From: DASPKT01 sp035626475
Lineage (GTDB): Bacteria > Pseudomonadota > Alphaproteobacteria > Azospirillales > Azospirillaceae
Length of the DNA stretch: 64,000 nucleotides
Assembly (NCBI GenBank): GCA_035626475.1
Contig: DASPNP010000010.1
Span: 62,001-126,000, forward strand
Reading direction: 5' to 3'
Shown one piece after another: positions 1 to 7,499 of the stretch. The translations under genes and the position numbers were made by a program. Numbering within the stretch: the first letter of the stretch is position 1; every line of letters starts with the position of its first letter. The notes under the pieces were generated by a model, which worked only from the letters and a program-made list of their open reading frames with translations, had not been told where the DNA came from and searched no databases.

Positions 1-139
1 ACTGACGGTTCTGTGCGCACCCGTACAGACAGGATACCGCCGCGGACGCCATGAATTGGCCCACCCTCATGCCGCCCAGCCCGCCGGTTCCCGTCCGCGC
101 CGCCGCGACCCGCCTGTTCCGCCTGTCAGAGATCACCGC

Positions 140-859
140 GTGCACCCGTCGCTCCCGTCAAGCCCCACCGACAGCGTCCAGAACCGCCTGCTGCTGGCCT
201 TGCCGCCCGACGACCGGGCGCAGCTGCTGGCGCTGCTGGAACCGGTGAGGCTCGCCCACAAGCAGGTGCTGCACGATGCGGGCGAACCCATCGGCCACGT
301 CTATTTCATCGAGGAGGGCGTCGTCTCCCTGGTGGTGCCGCTGGAAGGCGGGCAGGAGATCGAGGTCGGCCTGCTGGACCGGGAGGGCATGGTCGGCCTG
401 CCGGTCGTGCTGGGCCAGGCGGTGGCTCCGACCCAGGCGCTGGTGCAGGTGCCCGGCCGCGCCCTGCGCTTGCCGGCGGCGCGGCTGCGTGCCGAGATCG
501 CGCGCGGCGGGCCGCTGCTGGCGCTGCTGCTGAGGGCGGTGGCGGAGCTGCATGCCCAGGTGGTCCAGACCGCCGCCTGCAACGCCCGGCACAATCTGGT
601 GGAGCGGCTGGCGCGCTGGCTGCTGATGCTGCACGACCGGATCAGCGGCGACGACATCCCCATCACCCACGAGATGATCGCCACGCTGCTGGGCGTGCGC
701 CGCTCCGGCATCACGGTCGCGGTCAGCACGCTGGAGAAGGCCGACGCCATCAGCCACGACCGCGGCATCATCAAGGTGCTGGACCGGCCGCGGCTGGAGG
801 AGGCGTCCTGCGAGTGCTACGGCGCCGTCCGCCGCGATCCGGCCCGGCCGCAGGCCTGA
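140..859 (+). CDS. Crp/Fnr-family transcriptional regulator
   Basis: Cyclic-nucleotide-binding-like N-terminal domain (about residues 15-130, with a GHVYFIEEGVVSLVV strand pattern and a GREGM/VGLP-type turn) followed by a C-terminal helix-turn-helix (ITHEMIATLLGVRRSGITVAV). This is the layout of Crp/Fnr dimeric regulators. The open frame extends upstream to a TTG at 56, but the GTG at 140 gives 239 residues, the usual family length, and removes an Arg/Pro-rich stretch that matches nothing. There is no Fnr-type N-terminal cysteine cluster. A CEC motif lies near the C-terminus (LEEASCECY), as in many proteobacterial members of unknown ligand. The next gene, an HWE sensor kinase, follows 142 nt downstream on the same strand. 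The effector is unknown. Family assignment is firm and the start is fairly likely. Confidence 0.88.
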   Translation: MHPSLPSSPTDSVQNRLLLALPPDDRAQLLALLEPVRLAHKQVLHDAGEPIGHVYFIEEGVVSLVVPLEGGQEIEVGLLDREGMVGLPVVLGQAVAPTQALVQVPGRALRLPAARLRAEIARGGPLLALLLRAVAELHAQVVQTAACNARHNLVERLARWLLMLHDRISGDDIPITHEMIATLLGVRRSGITVAVSTLEKADAISHDRGIIKVLDRPRLEEASCECYGAVRRDPARPQA

Positions 860-1001
860 CCGGAACGCTCCCGTATCAATCCGCGCGCGGCGGAGCTATC
901 ATGTCCCTGCTCCCCATGTGGTCGTTCGCGGCCCCGGGGCGCCCGGCTCCCGTGGAAGGCGGACGCCGCCAACCCGCCAAACGCCTCGTGGAGCCTGGGA
1001 C

Positions 1002-3065
1002 ATGTCGAGAGCGGATGCACACCAGGGTGCCTCCAGGCCCGGCGCATCGGTTCGCCGGCGCCTGCTCTTCCTGGCCCTGGCCTGCGCCCTGCCGTCGCTG
1101 CTGGTGGCGGTCCTGCTGGAGGTGCGGGGCTACCTGCTGGAGGTGGACCGCGTCAAGGCGCAGACCCTCAGCCTTGCCATCGCCGTGTCCGGCGCGGTCG
1201 ACCGCCAGCTGAGCGGCTATGTCGGCGCGCTGATCACCCTGGCCGAGACGCCCACGCTGCAGGAGGGCGATCTCGTCGGCTTCCGCGAGCGGGCGGCCTT
1301 GTTCCTGGAGCGGCAGCCGGCCGGCGCCAACATCGTCGTCTCCGACCGCGACGGGCAGCAGCTCTTCAACTCGCTTCTGCCGGAGGGGGCTCCCCTGCCC
1401 GGGAAGACGGGCATCAACGATCTCGAGCGGGTGATCGCCACCGGGTCGCACGGCATCTCCAACCTGTTCACGGGCCTGGTGACGGGCGCCCCGCGCCTCA
1501 GCATCGACGTGCCGGTCCGGCGGGGCGGGCAGGTGGTCCAAATCCTGTCCCTGGCCTTCGACCCGGCGGCGCTGAAGCCGCTGCTGCTGGAACAGACGCT
1601 GCCGAAGGACGCGGTGATCACCCTGCTCGACCGCAACGGCCTGAACATCGTCCGCCTGCCCGACCGGGGCACGGTCGGCAAGCCGCCCTCGGCGTCGCTG
1701 CAGAAGCTGCTGGCCGAGGGGCACCGGCAGGGCGCCGGCAGCACCGTGACGCTGGAGGGCGTGGCCTCCTATTCAGCCTATACGCGCTCGGGCTCGTCCG
1801 GCTGGACGGTGGCGATCGGCGTGCCCCGCGCCGCGCTGCTGGAGCCGCTGCGCACCAAGGTCGCGCTGACGCTGGCGGCCGGCCTGCTGATCGTGCTGAC
1901 GGGCGCGGCCTACGCCATGCGCGTCGCCGGGTCGCTGGTGGGCGCGGTCCGCGCGCTCGCCGTCAACGCCCGCGCCGCCGCCGAGGGCGAGACGGTCGTT
2001 CCCACCGCCTCGGGCCTGCAGGAGATCGACGCCACCAGCCGCGACCTGATGGCGACGGCCGACGCGCTGCGCGACCAGCAGCGGCAGCTGCGGCTGGTCG
2101 CCGATTCCGTGCCGATGCTGATTTCCTACATCGGGGCCGATCTGCGCTACCGCTTCGCCAACCGCAACTACGAGCACTGGATGCGGGTCCGGCCCGAGGA
2201 GATGGTGGGCCGTCCCGTGGCCGAGATCGTCGGCGACGAGGCGCTTGCCAAGATCAGGCCCTACATCGCCACCGTGCTGACCGGCCGGGCGGTCGAGTTC
2301 GAGAGCTGGATCGACTATCCCGACGGCGTGCGGCGCTACGTCCACGCCGCCTATGTCCCGCATCTGGCGGAGGACGGGGCGGTGCAGGGCTTCTTCGCCA
2401 CCGTCTCCGACCTGACCGGGCGGCGGCGCGGCGAGGAGCGGCAGCACCTGCTGGCCCGCGAGGTCGACCATCGGGCGAAGAACCTGCTGGCGGTGGTGCA
2501 GTCGGTCATCCGCCTGACCAAGGCGCCGACCTACGAGGCCTTCGTCGCCACGCTGGAGGGGCGCGTCACCGCGCTGGCGCGCGCCCACACGCTGCTGGCC
2601 GCGAACCGCTGGGACGGCGCCGACCTGCGCTCCGTCGTGCTGAACGAGCTGGCGCCCTATGCCGCCGAGGACGGGGACGCGATCCGGCTGGAGGGGCCGG
2701 CGGTCACGCTGCGGCCCGACGCCACCCAGCCGGTGGCGATGGCGATCCACGAGCTGGCGACGAACGCCGCCAAGTATGGCTGCCTGTCCGCGGCCGCCGG
2801 GCGCCTGCGCGTGTCCTGGAGCCGGCGCGAGGCGGACGATGCGCTGCGGCTGGTCTGGACCGAGACCGGCGGCCCCGCCGTCAGCCACCCGGCGCGGGTC
2901 GGCTTCGGCTCGACCCTGCTGGACGCCAGCATCCGGCGGCAGATGCAGGGCGACGTGCGGCTGGACTGGCGGCCAAGCGGGCTGGTGGTGGAACTGGTCA
3001 TCCCGGCCGGTGAGGTCGACTGGTCGAACAGCTCGCTCGCCTCGACCGAGCTGAGCCCGGTCTGA
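1002..3065 (+). CDS. Membrane sensor histidine kinase, HWE/HisKA_2 family with PAS domain
   Basis: 687 residues. An N-terminal membrane helix (about 17-40) and a second at about 289-315 flank a periplasmic sensing region of the dCache/CHASE type. A PAS domain follows at about 365-473 (SVPMLISYIGADLRYRFANRNY). The catalytic part has an HWE-type H-box with His490 in EVDHRAKNLLAVVQS, an N-box (HELATNAAKYG, about residue 583) and a shortened ATPase lid with GFGSTLL, as expected for HWE kinases of Alphaproteobacteria. No response regulator is adjacent, so the partner is unknown. The ATG at 1002 is preferred over the upstream GTG at 918, because the first 28 codons of the longer frame are Arg/Pro-rich and precede the membrane helix. 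A general-stress (PhyR-type) or chemosensory role is possible but is not shown here. Confidence 0.88.
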   Translation: MSRADAHQGASRPGASVRRRLLFLALACALPSLLVAVLLEVRGYLLEVDRVKAQTLSLAIAVSGAVDRQLSGYVGALITLAETPTLQEGDLVGFRERAALFLERQPAGANIVVSDRDGQQLFNSLLPEGAPLPGKTGINDLERVIATGSHGISNLFTGLVTGAPRLSIDVPVRRGGQVVQILSLAFDPAALKPLLLEQTLPKDAVITLLDRNGLNIVRLPDRGTVGKPPSASLQKLLAEGHRQGAGSTVTLEGVASYSAYTRSGSSGWTVAIGVPRAALLEPLRTKVALTLAAGLLIVLTGAAYAMRVAGSLVGAVRALAVNARAAAEGETVVPTASGLQEIDATSRDLMATADALRDQQRQLRLVADSVPMLISYIGADLRYRFANRNYEHWMRVRPEEMVGRPVAEIVGDEALAKIRPYIATVLTGRAVEFESWIDYPDGVRRYVHAAYVPHLAEDGAVQGFFATVSDLTGRRRGEERQHLLAREVDHRAKNLLAVVQSVIRLTKAPTYEAFVATLEGRVTALARAHTLLAANRWDGADLRSVVLNELAPYAAEDGDAIRLEGPAVTLRPDATQPVAMAIHELATNAAKYGCLSAAAGRLRVSWSRREADDALRLVWTETGGPAVSHPARVGFGSTLLDASIRRQMQGDVRLDWRPSGLVVELVIPAGEVDWSNSSLASTELSPV

Positions 3066-3134
3066 CGGGACCTGGCCCTTCAGGAATTCCCGGCTTCGCG
3101 GACGGGGCGCCCCGTTCCCGATGCCTCGCCAGCG

Positions 3135-3165
3135 GGCCGACGCCGTGGCCGGCCGGCGTGCGGCC
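3135..3165. terminator. Hairpin between the convergent kinase and SET genes
   Basis: GGCCGACGCCG pairs with CGGCGTGCGGCC around a short loop, with one bulged base. It lies between the stop of the plus-strand kinase and the stop of the minus-strand SET gene, where a shared terminator would be expected. There is no clear T tract on either side, so this is moderate evidence only. Confidence 0.4.
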
Positions 3166-3198
3166 TATCCCGCCCGCGGGTTTGCCCAGGCGCCGGCG

Positions 3199-3561
3199 CT
3201 ACAGCGCGTGGGTGGGGTGGAACTCGCGGTAGTCGCACAGCAGCTCCTCGCCTGCGGCGATGTCGCGGATGGCGACCGTGTCCACGGTGGCGTCGGTGTT
3301 GGGCTGGTCGCTGTGGTTCATGAAGCGGGCATGGTCGCCGTCCAGCAGGTAGGTCTCGCTGCCGATGGCCTCCGGATAGGAATAGGTGCCCAGGTAGGAC
3401 TTCAGCGGTTCCGGCATGGCGTCGATCTCGGCTTTTCGGAAGCGCCGGTCGATGCGCTCGTCGAAGCGCCAGATGATGGTCCCTCGGGATATCGGCTCGG
3501 CGGCGAAAAGCCCGATCCCGTGGACCCGGCTGGGCGCCAGGTAGGTGCGTACCAGCAGCAT
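3199..3561 (-). CDS. Small SET-domain protein
   Basis: 120 residues, essentially one minimal SET domain and nothing else. It begins GIGLFAAEPISRGTIIW (the SET-I strand), carries the SET signature FMNHSDQPNT, and ends with GEELLCDYREF, which supplies the GEEL.xDY catalytic tyrosine motif. SET proteins transfer methyl groups from S-adenosylmethionine to protein lysines. The bacterial substrates of such stand-alone proteins are mostly unknown. The ATG at 3561 follows a strong GGAGGGG ribosome site; longer frames upstream only read through the neighbouring gene. It lies 16 nt downstream of a second SET gene on the same strand, so the two form an operon and look like diverged tandem paralogues. 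It lacks the Cys-rich post-SET tail that its neighbour hints at. Confidence 0.85.
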   Translation of the reverse strand: MLLVRTYLAPSRVHGIGLFAAEPISRGTIIWRFDERIDRRFRKAEIDAMPEPLKSYLGTYSYPEAIGSETYLLDGDHARFMNHSDQPNTDATVDTVAIRDIAAGEELLCDYREFHPTHAL

Positions 3562-3577
3562 GCGACCCCTCCCTTCC

Positions 3578-4015
3578 TCAGAGAATGCAGCGTTCGGCTT
3601 CCGCGACGCCGGTGCACCAGCAGGGACGGCCCATCTTGATGAGGTCCATGGCGTGGTAGTCGATGGTGAGCTGCTCGCCCGCCGCGACCGGCCTGATGGT
3701 CTCCACCACCAGCGTGCCGGCATCGCACCGGCAGTTCGGCTTGCAGGAATGGTTGATGAAGTCGATCCCGCCGACTGGGAAGGCGGGAGTCGGCATCAGG
3801 GCGTAGAGCCGGCCGCCGGCGAGCTTCAGGTGGATCGACATGGCGCCGTCCTGGCCGCGCCAGTCGACTGCGCCGTCGGGCCCGACCTCGAACACGCCGG
3901 CCTCGCCGTCGAACACCCCGATCACGGCACCGGCCGGGATGTCGCGGCGGGCGAAGACGCCCGACTCGCCATGGAACGACCGGACGCCCACCAGGTCGCT
4001 ATCGGTCCAGCTCAC
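3578..4015 (-). CDS. Small SET-domain protein with CxC tail
   Basis: 145 residues from a GTG start at 4015, preceded by a GGAGGG ribosome site. The SET core is recognisable: GVFARRDIPAGAVIG near the N-terminus, the signature FINHSCKPNCRCD at mid-length, and GEQLTIDYHAMDL towards the end. A CWC motif follows at the C-terminus, resembling the first part of the zinc-binding post-SET segment of eukaryotic-type methyltransferases, with Cys in the NHSC motif as a possible fourth ligand. It is the first gene of a two-gene operon with the shorter SET gene downstream. It is divergent from the rhodanese gene (143 nt between the two starts). The substrate is unknown. Confidence 0.85.
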   Translation of the reverse strand: MSWTDSDLVGVRSFHGESGVFARRDIPAGAVIGVFDGEAGVFEVGPDGAVDWRGQDGAMSIHLKLAGGRLYALMPTPAFPVGGIDFINHSCKPNCRCDAGTLVVETIRPVAAGEQLTIDYHAMDLIKMGRPCWCTGVAEAERCIL

Positions 4016-4158
4016 GGCGCCGCCCTCCGCAGGGATTGTCCAGGCCGTACCGATTATCGATCCAAAGTATCCAGGCCAGAACTAGCCTGATGGTGGCAGT
4101 GGCGGTCTAGGCGGAAGGCATGGTGAAGTGGCGGGCGGCACCTGAAGGGGAGGGGAGA

Positions 4159-4572
4159 ATGGCGATGCGAAAGGGATACAAGGCGCTGTTGGCGGAGGCG
4201 GACGCCCAGGTGACGGCGGTGGAGCCGGCGGCGGCCATGGCGCTGCTGGGGGCGCCGGACGTGGTCTTCGTCGATCTGCGCGACCCGCGCGAGCGGGAGC
4301 GCGAGGGCACCATCCCCGGCGCCTTCTCCTGCCCGCGCGGCATGCTGGAATTCTGGGTCGATCCGGAGAGCCCCTACGCCAAGCCGGTCTTCGCCGAGCC
4401 CAGGCGCTTCGTCTTCTACTGCGCCGGCGGCTGGCGCTCCGCCCTCTCGGCCAAGACGGTGGAGGATATGGGGCTGGAGAACGTCGTCCACCTCGCCGGC
4501 GGCTTCGGCGCCTGGAAGCAGGCGGGCGGCCCGGTGGAGCCGGTGGCGGGGAGGGCGGAGAAGGCGGGGTGA
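4159..4572 (+). CDS. Rhodanese-like sulfurtransferase
   Basis: 137 residues, single rhodanese domain. It has the CH2A-type segment VVFVDLRDPRERE, the IPGAFSCPRG segment, and an active-site loop CAGGWRS with the persulfide-forming Cys88. Single-domain rhodaneses carry sulfane sulfur for thiosulfate detoxification or sulfur delivery; the actual acceptor cannot be told from this sequence. The start at 4159 follows a purine-rich GGGGAGGGGAGA ribosome site, and an upstream ATG at 4120 has none. The gene stands alone, divergent from the SET operon and followed by a dispersed repeat element. Confidence 0.88.
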   Translation: MAMRKGYKALLAEADAQVTAVEPAAAMALLGAPDVVFVDLRDPREREREGTIPGAFSCPRGMLEFWVDPESPYAKPVFAEPRRFVFYCAGGWRSALSAKTVEDMGLENVVHLAGGFGAWKQAGGPVEPVAGRAEKAG

Positions 4573-4600
4573 GCGCGTAGGATTGCCGCCGGCCAGGAGT

Positions 4601-4770
4601 AGCGTTGATGGTGTGCGTGCTTCGACAGGCTCAGCATGAGGAGGATTCCGCTGCTCCCGGCCGCTCAAGGCGGGTGTTGCCGCTCCAGGGGCGGATTGCA
4701 CCAGGAGGAACCATGAGTGCCTGGCATCCCCCTTCATCATCCTGAGCCTGTCGAAGGACGCACACCATCC
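4601..4770. repeat. Composite inverted repeat, copy 1 (fills the 4573-4967 gap)
   Basis: The left arm at 4611-4640 (GTGTGCGTGCTTCGACAGGC, then TCAGCATGAG) is inverted at 4737-4765 (CCTGAGCCTGTCGAAGGACG). Between the arms are the conserved words CTGCTCCCGG and GCCTGGCATCCCCC. The same design recurs at about 8.75, 36.8 and 43.2 kb. A further TTCGACAGGC fragment occurs at 4802. The rest of the 395-nt gap holds no gene I can support. The final 100 nt before the alpha/beta hydrolase presumably contain its promoter. Confidence 0.85.
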
Positions 4771-4967
4771 CAGCCCCACCCCTCTTCCTCAAGGAGGGCT
4801 TTTCGACAGGCAAGGCTTCTCAAGAGGAGAAGGATGCTTGCCACCCCAGGTGGCGCGTCGGCGCCCACCGCCGGATTCGTTAACACTTTGGTGACGGGCG
4901 AGGGCGCACGCTGCCGGTCTCAACTTTGCCCCAGCCTGTAGGGTGTCCCTTGGCTCCTGAAGACGGA

Positions 4968-5786
4968 ATGGCGGTTCTGGCGGATCAGGGCGTGGCGGCC
5001 AGGCGCCGCGTCGCCGCCCGCCACAATCTGACGGACACGGGCCGCGGGCCGGTCCTGGTCTTCGCCCACGGCTTCGGCTGCGACCAGACCATGTGGCAGT
5101 TCGTGACGCCCGCCTTCGCGGACTGCCGGACCGTGCTGTACGATCTGGTGGGATCGGGCGGCTCCGACCTCGCCGCCTACAGCCCCGGCCGCTACGCCTC
5201 GCTGGAGGCGCATGCCGAGGATCTGCTGGGGATCTGCGAGGCGCTGGAGCTGCGGGACGTGGTCTTCGTCGGCCATTCCGTGGCGGCCACCATCGGCATG
5301 ATCGCCGCCGCGGCCGCGCCGGACCGCTTCCGCAGCCTGGTCCTGGTGGCGCCCTCGCCGCGCTACATGGACGATGCCGGCTATGTCGGCGGGCTGACGC
5401 GGGAGAGCGTGGAGGAGTTCCTGATCTTCCTCGACCAGAACCCGCTCGGCTGGGCCAACCTCATGGCGCCGGTCATCATGGGCAACACCGACCGTCCCGA
5501 GCTGAGCTCGCGCCTGGCGCGGAGCTTCTGCCGCACCGACCCGGCGATCCTCAGCCACTTCGCCCGGGTGACCTTCCTCGGCGACCATCGCGGCCTGCTG
5601 CCGCGGGTGACGACGCCCTCGCTGATCCTGCAATGCGCCCGCGACGCGGTGGCGCCGCCCGAGGTCGGCCGCTTCATGGCCAGGACCATGCCGGCGGCCC
5701 GGCTGGTCGAGCTGGGGGCCACCGGCCACTGCCCGCACCTGAGCGCGCCGGAGGAGGTCGCCTCCGCCATCCGGAGCGTGCTTTGA
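4968..5786 (+). CDS. RsbQ-like alpha/beta hydrolase
   Basis: 272 residues, close to the 269 of Bacillus subtilis RsbQ. The catalytic triad falls at Ser104 (VGHSVAATIGMIAA), Asp226 (CARDAVAPP) and His254 (ATGHCPHLS), with almost the same spacing as RsbQ. The N-terminal HGFGCDQTMW and the YDLVGSGGSD segment also match the family. RsbQ works with the PAS-domain phosphatase RsbP in energy-stress signalling, probably by supplying a ligand to the PAS domain. Here the stop codon overlaps the start of a PAS-domain histidine kinase, so the hydrolase/PAS pairing is kept while the output is a kinase. Plant D14/KAI2 receptors share the fold. The ATG at 4968 is chosen for length; an in-frame TTG lies slightly upstream. 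Confidence 0.85.
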   Translation: MAVLADQGVAARRRVAARHNLTDTGRGPVLVFAHGFGCDQTMWQFVTPAFADCRTVLYDLVGSGGSDLAAYSPGRYASLEAHAEDLLGICEALELRDVVFVGHSVAATIGMIAAAAAPDRFRSLVLVAPSPRYMDDAGYVGGLTRESVEEFLIFLDQNPLGWANLMAPVIMGNTDRPELSSRLARSFCRTDPAILSHFARVTFLGDHRGLLPRVTTPSLILQCARDAVAPPEVGRFMARTMPAARLVELGATGHCPHLSAPEEVASAIRSVL

Positions 5787-6931
5787 CGGCGGTCGCCGAT
5801 CCGCCGACAGCGGAGACAGACGAGCTTCCGGCCGACTGGCGCGACCTGGTGGAGAACGCGCCCTGCGGCTACCTGACGGTGGCGCTGGACGGCACCATCC
5901 TGCGGGCCAACCGCACCTTCCTGGCCTGGACCGGCTACGCATCCGACGAGCTGGTCGGCGCCCGCCGGCTGGCCGACCTGCTGGGCCTCGCCGGCCGGCT
6001 GTTCCTGGAGACCCGGCTGGAGCCGATGCTGCGGCTGCAGGGGGAGGTGCGCGGCGTGGCGCTGGAGATCGCCTGCCGCGGCGGCGCCCGCCTGCCGGTC
6101 ATGGTGAACGCGGTGCAGGTGCCGGGCCGCGACGGCGCGCCCGACCTGCGCCGCTTCACCCTCATGGACATGACTGAGCGCCAGGCCTACGAGGAGGCGC
6201 TGCGCGCCGCGCGCCGGCAGGCGGAGACGGCGCTGCGGGAGAAGGGCGAGCTGCTCGCCATGATCGGGCACGACATCCATAACGGGCTGAACGCGCTGGG
6301 CGGCTACGTCCAGCTGATGGAGCGCGGCACGCTGACGGGACAGCAGGCGCGCTATCTCGGCATCATGCGCCAGGCGCTGGACACTCTGACGGCGCTGACC
6401 GGGACCGTGATGGCGGCGGCGGAGGCCGAGGCCGGCGCGGTGGTGCTGGAGCCCCGCCGCTTCGCGCTGAGGCCATGGGCCGACGCCCAGCTGGCGGCGC
6501 TGGCCCCCAGGGCGGCGGAGAAGGGGCTGGCGCTGCGGCTTGAGATCGCGGACACGGTGCCGGAGGAGGTCGAGGCCGACCCGCTGCGGCTGGGCCAGAT
6601 CGTCGCCAACCTGCTGGCCAACGCCGTCAAGTTCACCGAGGCGGGCGAGGTGGTCCTGTCGGTCGCGGCGGAGCGGCCGTCGGCGCGGCGGCTGCGGCTG
6701 GACATGGCGGTGCGCGACACCGGCATCGGCATCGACCCGGAGCGGCTGGAGGGGATCACCGGCGCCTTCGTCCAGGGCGGCCCGGACATCCGCCGCCGCT
6801 TCGGCGGCAGCGGCATGGGCCTTGCCATCGGGTGCCGCCTGCTGGAGCTGATGGACAGCCGGCTGGAGATCGAGAGCGCGCCTGGCCGGGGCTCGGTCTT
6901 CCGCTTCTCGCTGGACCTGCCGGCGCCCTGA
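5783..6931 (+). CDS. PAS-domain sensor histidine kinase
   Basis: 382 residues, apparently cytosolic (no membrane helix). A PAS domain occupies about residues 15-135 (APCGYLTVALDGTILRANRTF, ending in MDMTERQ). HisKA follows with His163 in MIGHDIHNGLNALGGYVQL, then a HATPase domain with N-box NLLANAVKFTEAGEV, G1 DTGIGID and G2 GGSGMGLAI. I place the start at TTG 5783, which overlaps the hydrolase stop (TTGA) and sits 7 nt after CGGAG; the long upstream frame is out-of-phase read-through of the hydrolase gene. The 4-nt overlap implies translational coupling. By analogy with RsbQ-RsbP, the PAS domain may bind a product of the upstream hydrolase. That is inference, and no cognate regulator is adjacent. 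Confidence 0.87.
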   Translation: MTAVADPPTAETDELPADWRDLVENAPCGYLTVALDGTILRANRTFLAWTGYASDELVGARRLADLLGLAGRLFLETRLEPMLRLQGEVRGVALEIACRGGARLPVMVNAVQVPGRDGAPDLRRFTLMDMTERQAYEEALRAARRQAETALREKGELLAMIGHDIHNGLNALGGYVQLMERGTLTGQQARYLGIMRQALDTLTALTGTVMAAAEAEAGAVVLEPRRFALRPWADAQLAALAPRAAEKGLALRLEIADTVPEEVEADPLRLGQIVANLLANAVKFTEAGEVVLSVAAERPSARRLRLDMAVRDTGIGIDPERLEGITGAFVQGGPDIRRRFGGSGMGLAIGCRLLELMDSRLEIESAPGRGSVFRFSLDLPAP

Positions 6932-7038
6932 GCCCCCCGGCCGGACCCGATATGGCCGGTTTTGTCCGCTCCCCGTCCTTTGCCGCCGACGCGCGACGGG
7001 CCATCTTCCAGGTCTGGATCACCGCATCGGACCTTTCC

Positions 7039-7497
7039 ATGACCCGTCTTCCCATCTTCCGCCGGATCGCGCTCGCGGTCGGGCTCTGCCTCGGCCTCGC
7101 CGCCTGCCACCCGCACGGCTCCCATGGATCGTCCGCGGCGGCGCGGCCGCAGGCCTCCGACATCGCGGCGCCCAAGGCCACCGACCGCGGCCTCTACCGG
7201 GTGGAGGTGCAGCCGGAGGGCGGGGCGGCGCCGGTCGGGCCGATGCACCGCTGGACCGTGCGCGTCGCCACCGCCGACGGCAAGCCGGTGCCGGACGCCG
7301 CCCGGATCGCGGTCGATGGCGGCATGCCCGAGCACGGCCACGGCCTGCCGACCAAGCCGCGCGTCACGCAGGCGCTCGGCGACGGACGCTTCCTGGTCGA
7401 GGGCATGAAGTTTAATATGCCGGGCTGGTGGACGCTGAGCCTGTCGGTCGATGCGGCCCCGGGTGCCGACAGCGTCACCTTCAACCTGGTGCTCTGA
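7039..7497 (+). CDS. FixH/YtkA-like lipoprotein
   Basis: 152 residues. A lipoprotein signal (RRIALAVGLCLGLAAC, lipobox LAAC) is followed by His/Ser-rich residues and a single immunoglobulin-like domain of the FixH/YtkA type, recognisable by GGMPEHGHGLPTKPR and EGMKFNMPGWWTLSLSV. In that family the conserved MPEHGHG...P and Met/His residues suggest a metal- or redox-linked periplasmic role. The gene ends 2 nt before a di-haem peroxidase, so the pair is an operon and probably functions together at the periplasmic face of the inner or outer membrane. The ATG at 7039 starts directly at the signal sequence. Confidence 0.75.
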   Translation: MTRLPIFRRIALAVGLCLGLAACHPHGSHGSSAAARPQASDIAAPKATDRGLYRVEVQPEGGAAPVGPMHRWTVRVATADGKPVPDAARIAVDGGMPEHGHGLPTKPRVTQALGDGRFLVEGMKFNMPGWWTLSLSVDAAPGADSVTFNLVL

Positions 7498-7499
7498 GC

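Noticed and set aside
12..33. TCTGT, ten bases, ACAGA inverted repeat upstream of the Crp/Fnr gene as an autoregulatory site.
   Set aside because: Five-base arms are too short to stand out by chance, and they do not match Crp or Fnr consensus sites.
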